From assembly GCF_016920785.2 (NCBI RefSeq), contig NW_024609837.1, positions 23,369,565 to 23,433,564 of the forward strand: a stretch of DNA of 64,000 nucleotides, in the 5' to 3' direction. Within the stretch, counting starts at the first letter, position 1. Each line of letters begins with the position of its first letter. This DNA is from Ixodes scapularis. Lineage: Eukaryota > Arthropoda > Arachnida > Ixodida > Ixodidae. The translations under genes were made by a program, and so were the position numbers. Below the pieces are notes generated by a model. The model was not told where the DNA came from, ran no database searches, and worked only from the letters and a program-made list of their open reading frames with translations. Positions 57,101 through 64,000 of this stretch are shown here, one piece after another.

Positions 57101-59562
57101 TTGTCGGGTGGATTGTGCCCCGCACTGCATTTAAATTCAAGTGCGAGCATACCAGAGGCTACGAGAGCGAGCTCCGAACTTTCAGCAGCCCCGCCGAGCA
57201 AGCGCGCTCATGCAGCGCAAGCATTGTTAAGGGCAACGTGCCCGTAGCTTCGACTTCTCTTTCACGTGGTGTGAAACTAACTGTGGGCACTCTATGAACT
57301 CTAATTGCTGCTGTGGGACGGAAATGACTGAACCTGTGAAGTGTCTGGTAATTTTTGCTTGCGCTTTTCTTTTTCCAACTGTGAGCGGCTGCCGTGGAGG
57401 CTGTTTCTCACGAGACCTGCTTGCTGGATGTGCCAATTTGTTTTAGGCATTTAAGCATATCACACATAAATTGTTTGCCATTCTGTATGTGGTTCAGGTC
57501 TCTTTTCGACTCGTGCTGATCTTGAACTTTGAAGTCGTGCACCAGATCTATTTGGTTCTAAGTACGCTTTTCACTAAACGTGCGTCATCCAGAAGTGAAG
57601 GAGCATCCACATTTGAGCCGGAAAATTGTGTGTACGCCAGTTTGTTCCGCTCCTACTCGAATTGCTAGATTTGGGCCGGTCTTTTATCACGTTTTTGGCA
57701 TTGAGACTTTGGACGTCGATTGGGGTGTTCCTAACATTATAGACCTCTGCTCGAGCTAACAAAAGAGAATGCGCACAATACTTTGCTCTGTACATCCAAC
57801 ATTGTTTCTACGAGACTGCAGCAGTGGGGTGTGTAACGAGCTGAACGTTTCCTGCGCTCTCCAGCTACAAGGAGCAGAGCGCGGAGGAAACCGGGTCGGA
57901 CGACATCGTGGAAATCGAGTACGACGAACAGGCGGTTGCCGTCGAGTCTCCAAATGCAGAGACGGTGGAGAGGGTCATCGACCACAGGAGAGGGAAGAAG
58001 GGAGGTGAGTGATGCCCTCGTCGCGTCCTGGGATTCACGAGGCTCAATAATTTCTGGGATCCAAGGTCTGTAGTCTCTGTTACCCGAGGGCTCGCGGGCT
58101 GTTCTCGATAGAAGAATGGGTTGGGATTCGGTCGTATAAGTTTAGCCTCTCTGATTTGAAGGGTTGGTTCAAGCTAGCTTAGTTGGGGAAAAACAATTGA
58201 GGAGCCCTTATAGCTCAAACTGTATCGGGATGGAACACCCTGTCTCTAGAAATGTATTGGCAAGAATCTACACTTGTTTGAGACATGTCTGTGTAAACTA
58301 TGCATATAAATATCAACCAAACCTGTGATAGCACGGAAAGTCACAATGTTACGCGACCTCACAAGGTCCCGCGACCTTGCCTGTGCATTGCGTGTTAGCT
58401 CGTTTGCAACACAACCTTATGCGTTTCCGAGTTCATCAAGTACGATTGGGGCGTGCCTAAGCTTTTCTTAAGCGGTGACGCGTGCCCCTCAGCGACCGGT
58501 GCCTCTACGACGGTGTACGCGGTGGAGGACTACGGCGACCCCAACACCCCGGACACCCCCGAGGAAGAGCGGGAGACACAGTACCTGATCAAGTGGAAGG
58601 GCTGGTCCCACCTGCACAACACCTGGGAGACCCTGCAGACCCTCCAGGACCAGAAGGTGAAGGGCATGAAGAAGCTGGACAACTACATCAAGCGGGAGGA
58701 CGAACTCCGCCTATGGTGAGCTCTCTCCCCAAGTTTCTCCCGAATTTATCTTTGTCCGTTCGTTTTTCGGTGGTACAGAAGTAGCACGCCAACCAGATGT
58801 CTAGTGGTCTCCATACTTTTGTCTCGCACACGCTCGAGCTCGAAGACAGTGAAATGCGTTTAATGTGCAGATAGGACGTAGCCCTTCCATAATCTAGTAT
58901 GTATGTACAATTCCAGTGAGGGAGTGTTTGTCGGTTTATGTGGGTGACCATGGATAATTGAGGTGTTAAGAATCAAAGCACTTAATTCTGTCTGTATTCA
59001 TGCCAGTTATCAATACCAAGCATGGCTGCAGTATGGTATAAAGTGTGAGCTTGCAAATTGGACGAAATACCGTATAAAGTGTGCATAATTTTGACACCAG
59101 CAAACGGCCACCCCTGAAGGTTCTCGCAATCATCTTGTGATTTTGAATCAATCCTTGTTCGGCGTAGCACCGCAATTTTATGAGAGAAGGACTTTCGCTG
59201 ACTAGGGCCGTGAATGAACAGTTCACAATCTTAAAGCATAGAATAGGTGCCAGTGTTTCTTGCACACGCTGTTTCCTTTTTCAGAAGGTGCGTTTATCAG
59301 GCTTACATTAATTGCCCATCCTTCCCGCAACTCGGGCGGTTATGCCTCTTAATGAAACAAGTGTGCGCAATCTGCGACCACGATACATCATAGCCGAGAC
59401 TCCGGTAAACGAGGAGCCATTCACCGCTCCCTTTTGTCGTCTGCTTCTTTCCACTTCCCAGGCGAGATCACGCCTCCCCCGAGGACATAGAGTACTTTGA
59501 GTGCCAGCAGGAAATGTCCGAAGAGCTGCAGGGGAAGCACATGGATGTGGAGAGGATTATTT
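50668..59562 (+). CDS. CHD1: CHD1-type chromodomain helicase DNA-binding protein, N-terminal six coding exons (partial)
   Basis: Nuclear ATP-dependent chromatin remodeller of the CHD1/2 subfamily, which spaces nucleosomes behind transcribing polymerase and reads methylated H3K4. Coding exons are 50668-51171, 55959-56017, 56816-57076, 57865-58004, 58493-58715 and 59462-59562, all in phase, giving 429 residues. Residues 1-130 are a Ser/Asp/Glu-rich acidic tail. WEENPDMYGVRRSGRCRKEP (about 147-166) is the conserved CHD1/2 motif. A basic/acidic stretch follows (RRAAAAASSNRVRH, then DDDDSDDDESKRQ). From about 322, GATGASTTVYAVED and YLIKWKGWSHLHNTWE form chromodomain 1, with the aromatic cage residues Y, W and W. 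ASPEDIEYFECQQEM leads to chromodomain 2. The ATG lies 29 nt after an acceptor (50638), so a non-coding first exon lies upstream. The helicase part lies beyond 64000. Invertebrates usually have one gene for the CHD1/CHD2 pair. Confidence 0.93.
51255..51489 (+). repeat. 5' LTR of BEL/Pao element
   Basis: 235 bp, TGTTGTGAATTG to TACTGCAACA. It differs from the 3' LTR only in TAGATTAGCTTCG versus TAGATTAACTTCG. It contains CCTCCTCACAG, a usable splice-acceptor sequence in the sense of CHD1. Confidence 0.95.
51496..51513 (+). other. Primer-binding site
   Basis: TGGTGCCGAAACCCGGGA begins 6 bases after the 5' LTR; TGG is the usual complement of a tRNA CCA end. I do not assign the tRNA. Confidence 0.75.
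51665..54733 (+). CDS. Gag-protease polyprotein fused to a foreign membrane-anchored segment
   Basis: 1022 codons from ATG to TAG with no break. Residues 1-300 are BEL/Pao Gag: LPKLQLQSFKGELAEWQPFW and FQYLRTLVSGPAKASIDGL are typical of the DUF1759 family. Two CCHC-type knuckles lie at about 388-401 (CIFCKTTGHSMENC) and 419-434 (CFRCTLRGHRSKDC), followed by CTSCAGRHATSMC. The A17-like aspartic protease lies at about 500-640 (AILDGGSQRTFIREDV, then LLIGSDQMW and FGWTFQGP); its active-site triad reads D-G-G instead of D-S/T-G. After about residue 660 nothing resembles reverse transcriptase. There is a Lys/Ser-rich region, a hydrophobic helix (about 866-889, LFAYSVVVVVAVVSLTLVVA) and a neprilysin-like start. 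Function of the fusion is unknown. Confidence 0.85.
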   Translation: MERVRTKRTARRAQNTRIVREATAILNTADVIQIEAIARKLEVNYEELKKLNTELEPFIADGDLENEYQSVIEYEEETTHTLSMLQSRAVQLRSGEPARPSTSAIASRSEERRRSGIKLPKLQLQSFKGELAEWQPFWQQFKRAIHENGELSSGEKFQYLRTLVSGPAKASIDGLQVTDACYNDAIEILTRQFGDYRRIQQDHLTKLRTLPSVTYSNDTKGLRRLYDQVQTHIRGLHGLGVSSDSYSTMLMDIVIKALPSEIVVDFYRRAGHSERKTVHPYEGDVAAHSSPPTLQAEELGSISGTSRTAELSARPTHRNEDAQLNSRRAEGDLQQLLEYLLIEIESRERSGVRDDRPPRTNREQLHQRAHLPTSAVLHAKAQDDKEECIFCKTTGHSMENCTSSISLMEKKKKLSGEMRCFRCTLRGHRSKDCHRKLSCTSCAGRHATSMCDPTWKPSANTSATQTMTTSVQSAGIGSTGISIDDDVLLQTFRTWVVEDGNTVYARAILDGGSQRTFIREDVSRKLGLKVLGETRLRLNTFGSSTSLPKKRRLVQVKLRSQYNNEECSVEAVEIPFICEDIVQVPVNHEFVRSIEEDGGCIADKLLFPGVSTEPGISLLIGSDQMWKVASEPVRRCESNCSLMASDTTFGWTFQGPTSLQSSLTCSTNKGGSNKKDDDTEKTTAKTKHKRSVGSPISANLQWQENDHEYEERIQGDLTCVGKYTYKDIGGSLKCSHPPHSQRSPKLTNQRNDRQCQLFSSKRSDINGGQRLDVASESDSVGPEVQIRLNKTSDSRSQSKKSRVSDTWQSSNMVVSCAHNNFEKASVSEEDNGKRNLQSDSVFCNQTSTRKFLKRKRTNRRMADKELFAYSVVVVVAVVSLTLVVALRIHELGLDHHLVFNLSNLKAMKEGPTFRHAAPTRRRDARYLTSGRMFLKILGLNYFRRACRNFYKFDYKHLPVRPATTSQDNLIEGLLAVVKSEDKYPELITARRLYKECLQKDAIAEQGGDTLAELHTDPGLHGL
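54245..54733 (+). other. Neprilysin-like (peptidase M13) N-terminal fragment inside the BEL element
   Basis: An internal Met at 54245 starts about 162 residues resembling a type II membrane metallopeptidase: a short cytoplasmic end, a transmembrane helix, then CRNFYKFDY, ARRLYKECLQKDAIAEQGGD and LAELHTDPGLHGL. M13 proteins have C.(D/N)FY.Y.C near the start of the ectodomain, then A..LY.SC and a L..L...GG block. The fragment stops well before the zinc site HExxH, so it cannot be catalytic. It has no introns, consistent with capture from spliced mRNA. The match is by motif recognition only and the second conserved cysteine after FY is absent. Confidence 0.45.
54800..55345 (+). pseudogene. BEL/Pao integrase C-terminal remnant
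   Basis: RAAWWG-GFWERM, then CLRKVLRRNCCSFEELTTIL, IEAVVNSRPLSFLQASPNEP match the end of BEL/Pao integrases, but a frameshift near 54817 and a stop after NEPEA break it. DHFWQRWRKEYLLQLRSAHE (near 55123) follows in another frame. The catalytic core is missing. Confidence 0.75.
55421..55430 (+). other. Polypurine tract
   Basis: GGGGGCAGTG directly abuts the TGTTG of the 3' LTR. Confidence 0.7.
55431..55665 (+). repeat. 3' LTR of BEL/Pao element
   Basis: 235 bp, identical to the 5' LTR except for one G/A difference. It is followed by the GGGGC target duplication. Confidence 0.95.
55959..56017 (+). CDS. CHD1: CHD1 coding exon 2
   Basis: Acceptor TCTTTCTCAG and donor AAGGC|GTAAGT. It encodes ESEGSDSRKGPRSGARSRK and ends in phase 2. 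Confidence 0.85.
56018..56815 (+). other. CHD1 intron
   Basis: 798-bp GT-AG intron. No repeat was recognised. Confidence 0.85.
56816..57076 (+). CDS. CHD1: CHD1 coding exon 3
   Basis: Acceptor TTTCCGGCGCAG and donor CAG|GTGAGT. There are 87 codons of alternating Ser/Asp and Arg/Pro/Ala-rich sequence, with SSDDDDSDDDESKRQASRR. Confidence 0.88.
57077..57864 (+). other. CHD1 intron
   Basis: 788-bp GT-AG intron. The in-frame continuation to 57297 is read-through, not exon. Confidence 0.85.
57865..58004 (+). CDS. CHD1: CHD1 coding exon 4
   Basis: Acceptor CGCTCTCCAG and donor GGAG|GTGAGT. It begins with SYKE (human VSYKE) and ends RVIDHRRGKKG, matching ERFMDCRIGRKG just before chromodomain 1. 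Confidence 0.9.
58005..58492 (+). other. CHD1 intron
   Basis: 488-bp GT-AG intron. Nothing was recognised inside. Confidence 0.85.
58493..58715 (+). CDS. CHD1: CHD1 coding exon 5 (chromodomain 1)
   Basis: Acceptor TGCCCCTCAG and donor CTATG|GTGAGC. It encodes ATGASTTVYAVED, QYLIKWKGWSHLHNTWETL and VKGMKKLDNYIKRE, the complete core of chromodomain 1. Confidence 0.95.
58716..59461 (+). other. CHD1 intron
   Basis: 746-bp GT-AG intron. Nothing was recognised inside. Confidence 0.85.
59462..59562 (+). CDS. CHD1: CHD1 coding exon 6
   Basis: Acceptor CACTTCCCAG; the first base completes Trp (LW|RDH). It encodes HASPEDIEYFECQQEMSEEL and ends HMDVERII with donor TT|GTGAGT in phase 1. No later exon was found in the window. 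Confidence 0.92.
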
Positions 59563-60718
59563 GTGAGTGCCGTCCACCCCCCCACGAAGGTGCCTCATTT
59601 TCCCCCCCATCTCTCATTGGACGACACACTTGCATGTTTACATTGGACGAGCCTTCTCCCGCAACCCTCTTCCGTCTTGGTCCGTTATCCGGATGACGAC
59701 GCTCAGAACGCGGCTACGGCCAGGGTGCTCACCGTGTCTTTGTTTCGTTCCTCAGTTTTCGTCTACGGTCGCTGACAGAGTCTGCGTGATGCCGTGGTTT
59801 GTCATGATCGCGATGGTGGTACGGCGCCGGACGTTGACGCCGGTCGTAGAAGCTGCTGCAGGACGCCGGTCCTGCTGCAGCTTCTACGACCGGCGGTCGA
59901 GAGCCATGACAGTTCACGGCGTTACGCAGAGGCTCCGTGACAAATTCTGTTGCCATTTCGGGGAGGCGGTACAGGACGCCGAAAACTGCAGCCGGAGGCA
60001 CGTTTTGGGCGCCGTTGTCTGGACCCCCCTGCCGTCGTTTGCTTGAGGGAGAGCTCTTGTAGTGCGGAAGGGTAGCGACGACCGTTCCATTAATTATGAT
60101 TTGTCGTTTAATACTTGGAGGAGAAAGTAGAAAAATGGACGCGTGTCTTTAAGTACAGGAAATGAAAAAAAAAAAAAAAAAAAGGAGTTTTTAGAGAAAG
60201 GGACGAAAGCGCGAGGGATAGAAACAGACGAGGCGCCATGTGCGGGGCATGACACTGTTGGCGCTTTGTATGTGTTGTCGTCTTCCTTTTGCAGCAACAC
60301 ATTACAACCGGTTAGGGGCCGTCATGCGATCCAGTGTTCTTTTGAGCTGTTGCCTGTACTAACTGTCCCTGTTGTTTCACCATATAGCTGTGCAGTTCTA
60401 ATGGCACGTGGGACGTTGCATAGAGCGAATATTGGGGTGTGCACGGAAAGGAGATTTTAGGAAAGGGTATGGGACAGAGGGTTATGGTTGTTGCTACTTT
60501 TCCGCACGACGGGCACTCTCTTTTCACTTTACGGGGGTCGGAAGAGGGTCGGAGGAAAGATTACAGTCGGAGTCAAGTATCCCAAGAAAGAAATGCTTTC
60601 GTGTTCCTTAAGCTGTTTTCTGCTTCTGGAGTTGCCAGTGCTTGCAGAGCAGAGTCATGAATGCTGAAGCCTTCGATGCAGGCCTTCCAAAATTTTCTGT
60701 GTTTCTCCCTTTAACCAT
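59563..60718 (+). other. CHD1 intron, left part
   Basis: The start of an intron of at least 4.4 kb that runs off the window. It holds the perfect hairpin at 59839-59894 and an A tract near 60164. No exon for chromodomain 2 was found. Confidence 0.75.
59839..59894. repeat. Perfect 26-bp hairpin with 4-nt loop
   Basis: GCCGGTCGTAGAAGCTGCTG plus six more bases (59839-59864) is exactly complementary to 59869-59894, loop GCCG. Confidence 0.9.
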
Positions 60719-60726
60719 GTACCGAT

Positions 60727-63130
60727 TAGGGATGTCGCGAACCACCCTAGGTTCGATTTCGAAAGGTTTCGATATTTGCGAAGTGAACTGAGGTTCGATT
60801 TCGAAAAATTTCGATATTTTCGTACCGGCCGAGGTTCGATTTAGAAAAATTCGCAACTTTTGACCACAGCGGAGTTTCGAATTCGAAAATTTCGAAGCTT
60901 TCACGGTTCCTAAAATTTCGAATTGAATATTTCGAATATTTTTTTACTTCAGGTTCGATAAATTCGAAGATTTCGAAATTCTTTGTAAAAAAAATTCGAA
61001 AACTTCGAACGCTGCGAATTTTTATAGACATGAAGTTCGAACAATTCGAAGATTTCGAATTTCTTTTTGCATAAAGTTCGAAAAGTTCGAAGATTTCGAT
61101 TCTCTTTTAACGCTAAATTAAAAAAAAAAAAAAAAAAAAGAACTTCGAAGATTCTGAATTTCTTTTTAATCCAAGTTTTCAAAGTTCGAAGTCCGATTTT
61201 CAAGTTTTTCCACAGTTTCAGTTTCAAATAACGTTTTCACGACTCATTTGTTTTCACAAAATCAAGTTTAGAAAAGTTAGGGTGTGATCTCTAGATTCTG
61301 CGAAGTTGGTCAGGCAATTAAATGAGACGACGAGTGTCCCGGACGTGCTACAATATTTGCCAGTGCAGAATTGTGACCGCCAGCCCCCGGGGGGGGGGGT
61401 CTTTAACCTGCAGCACGCAGTAGTGATTGCACGAACACACTGTTTTACGAGACTCATCGAGTTCGAAACGGCCAGGGGCGAGCTCAGGTTGAGGCTCAGA
61501 AAAACCTTGAAGCGACCTGGCAAACTAGCTCGCCACCCCTTGCACGCTGGTAGTAATCCGATCCGGTGAAGTTTATAATTGTCCTGGAGGTTTATTTTCT
61601 GGGACGGAGGAATCGCCTCGCAAAAAGCACAAAAGCCGACACAACTCGAGGTCGAGGAGCGTTGTACCATACAAGTGGCGTCGGAAGAGCGAAAACGGGG
61701 GGAAAGAGGGGAGGGGGGGGGGGGGGGGGGGAGGGGGGGACTTCAGCCCCCCTTTCCCCTCCCTTCCAGATATTTCGGACTGTTAAAGAAAACATTACGG
61801 GGAAAGAGGGCGTGGTCGAGCTTATTTTAATCTGAAATTATTTATGCATATGTATAGCTACTGTCGCTCTTCACTGCATAAAAGGTTGCGTAGATGGTCA
61901 TTGTTAGAAGCTCGTTGTCAGAAGGCACTGCTCGTCACATGCTTAGTGGTTCGGAAGTTCAAAGCTGTCTTTTCGACCTAAACACCTGTGCCGATAGTAA
62001 CAAAAAAAAAAGAATAAATGCGGGAATAAAAAGCAGGAGAAAAAAAAAAAAACAACTATCAAGAATTCGTCGCAAGTGTTCTATTCTTGCATATTCAGAG
62101 GTTCAGAACTTCGAAACAAGTTTCTTTTACCGAAATGTGTACAGGCTAAAAGAAACACGTCCCAAAAACTTGAAGCAAAAAAAAAAAAAAAAAAAGTTTT
62201 CTTTTAATGACGTGCTGAACTTGAACACTATTAGAAATCTTCTCCCATGAGTTAATTTATTCCTTAATTCTGCAGATGGCAATGATATGTACTGTCTGTG
62301 GTGTTAATTTAAATGCGATACCTCAAACAACTTAGACGAAAATAAATATCAAGTTTAGGCCATAATTGCATGCAGATACATGTTTGGACATTTCTTTGAA
62401 ACCCACGTTGAAAAACAATAATCACATCTTAAGACGGCACTTACCTAGGCTATACATAGATCATTCTTAAAAAAGTATAACATAACTACCATAAATAGCT
62501 CCGGCTGCAGCGTGCTTCAAATTTGGCACAAACGACAATCGTCAAAAACCCGTCGTCCTTCCTCGCCCCTTCGGGGATTTATTTCTTTAAACCTAAGCAT
62601 GGCAGAACATTGAAATAAACGACATTGTCTTTCGTAAGGAACGCAGCACCGCGTGTAAAAGTTCGAGAAAAAAAAATTACGAATGTACCCTACTACTTGA
62701 AATCAAATGAAACCGTCTGCCGGTCTTTCGAAGTTCGACGAACGTCGAACTTTTACCCTAAAAATTCGAAGTTCGTCGAACTTCTGACTTTTCTGAATTC
62801 GAAAGTTCGAAAATTTTCGAATTCTCTTGATAAATAAGTTCGAAAGTTCGAAATTCATCGAATTTTTTGGTCAGTCAAGTTCGAAAGTTCGACGAGCATC
62901 GAACCTTGCAGCGCAATAAGTTCGAAAGTTCGAAAAATATCGAATTTTTTAGCGTAATAAGTTCGACGATTCGAAAAGCGTCGAACTTCTTAGCTTAACA
63001 AGTTCGAAAATTCGACCTCCGTCGAATTTTACGATATAGACAATTCGAAAAATCGAAATCTTTCGAACCTTTCGAACCGCTTGATTCGATCATCGAAACT
63101 TCGATTCGAAAAAAGTTCGCGGCATCCCTA
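60727..63130. mobile_element. Non-autonomous hAT transposon with TTCGAA-rich ends and 8-bp target duplication
   Basis: 2404 bp. The left end TAGGGATGTCGCGAAC and right end GTTCGCGGCATCCCTA are inverted with one mismatch. Flanking GTACCGAT at 60719-60726 and 63131-63138 is an exact 8-bp duplication, diagnostic of the hAT superfamily (with TAG.G-type ends). Long subterminal regions (60740-61230 and 62690-63120) consist of irregular TTCGAA/AAGTTCGAA units. The centre carries a SINE-like piece, G and A tracts and no transposase frame. A decayed copy is at 28018-29562. Confidence 0.88.
61390..61570 (-). mobile_element. SINE-like fragment related to the tRNA-derived SINEs
   Basis: CGCAGTAGTGAT, then ATCGAGTTCGAAACGG and GCGAGCTCAGG parallel CGCAGTAGTGAT, ACATCGAAACGG and TTGAGCCCAGG of the copy at 45836. 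The tRNA-like head is poorly preserved. Confidence 0.4.
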
Positions 63131-63138
63131 GTACCGAT

Positions 63139-64000
63139 GCACTCACCAACAGTTGTTAAACTGTTTGTTGTTGTCTTTGACACTAATTGCAAGATTTAGG
63201 TTCTGACACTTAACGTAAAGTTGTTGCATTTGTTGTTTAAAGCTTGCTCAATAGTCCTGGTTGATGTTTAGCAGTTTATGTACAGGTCTGTGCTTTTCTT
63301 GCATCTTGCTCTGAACGCATTGATGCAGGAGTAATGTTTCTGGTTCTTTGGGTGGCTGGTCTCGTTTTCAATGTTTATTATCAGTTGAGTCGCTTTTGTT
63401 TTCTTGTGACTTTTGCAAGCTTGTCCTTGGGCACCGCTTTGAAAGGCTTTGCCTGGCTGGTGACAGTAGGCTTTCAAAGATTGGTTAGAAAATTTTGACT
63501 CTTTGTTGGACAAAGGCTATGATTAATAGGTCAAGAGTCTACATCTATAGGATTGGGTTAATGTATTGCTGAATATTAATTGACGTTGCCCGCAAAATTA
63601 AATTTCTGCGGTTTTGCTAAATACTTCTACGCTGCATGCACAGTTTATTCTGTGCGTCTTAAGGCTTTCCTCGATGTCTGTGGGTTTGGCCGAATATTGA
63701 GGCTCTGCATGGAAGGCTTGGGGCTTCTGGTGGAATACTTGACTCTGAATGCAACTCTTGCCAGTGGTAGGAAAGAGCTGCATGACGCATGCTGCATGGC
63801 ACGCATGAAACAATGTCGGAACTACCGCGATCGCTGTTTGGGCACTGGTTGACATGAGCAGTGTCTGGGCTCACGGAGGAGACATCACAAATTAGACCGA
63901 GTGAGATGAAACTAAAATGTGTCCAAGTCGTGCTGTTAGAAGCATTGACGACATTTTCTGCAGTATTGTGGAGAGACCTCTGTGTTTCACGGAAACTCGA
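63139..64000 (+). other. CHD1 intron, right part
   Basis: AT/T-rich sequence to the window edge. No exon or repeat was recognised. Confidence 0.65.

Overview
The window is animal nuclear DNA from a genome with long, TE-rich introns. All four recognisable protein-coding genes lie on the + strand and are split by GT-AG introns. The gene set (mitochondrial isocitrate dehydrogenase alpha, a KLF9/13/16-type zinc-finger factor, mitochondrial ribosomal protein S11, CHD1-type remodeller), a BEL/Pao LTR element (a metazoan class), hAT elements with 8-bp target duplications and SINEs with a tRNA-like head fit an arthropod. I infer a chelicerate, possibly a hard tick; nothing in the sequence proves the species.

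Layout. 1-4685: the last four coding exons of IDH3A; the 5' part lies left of the window. 4686-7582: intergenic DNA and the KLF promoter. 7583-23150: KLF gene, two coding exons separated by a 14.8-kb intron that is unusually rich in T and G and in homopolymer runs; its last 800 bp are a degenerate tandem duplication of the splice-acceptor region. About 23151-25420: KLF 3' UTR. 25420-33321: intergenic DNA packed with inverted-repeat transposons, including a damaged copy of the hAT family seen again near the right end. 33322-39220: complete MRPS11 in six coding exons. 39360-40560: CpG-rich promoter-like block. 40560-50638: gene-poor DNA with MITEs, hairpins and two tRNA-derived SINEs. 50668-59562: first six coding exons of CHD1 (acidic N-terminus, chromodomain 1, start of the linker to chromodomain 2); the gene continues right of the window. 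CHD1 introns carry a 4.41-kb BEL/Pao element (51255-55665) and a 2.4-kb hAT element (60727-63130).

The four genes are ordinary housekeeping or regulatory genes with no evident shared pathway beyond two being mitochondrial. The most unusual object is the BEL/Pao element. Its two 235-bp LTRs differ at one base and are flanked by a 5-bp duplication, so the insertion is young. Yet one intact 1022-codon frame encodes Gag and an A17-type protease and then, where reverse transcriptase and RNase H should be, a Lys/Ser-rich segment, a transmembrane helix and what looks like the start of a neprilysin-family (M13) ectodomain. Only a broken integrase C-terminus remains. I read this as a non-autonomous retrotransposon that captured a host mRNA fragment and was mobilised in trans.
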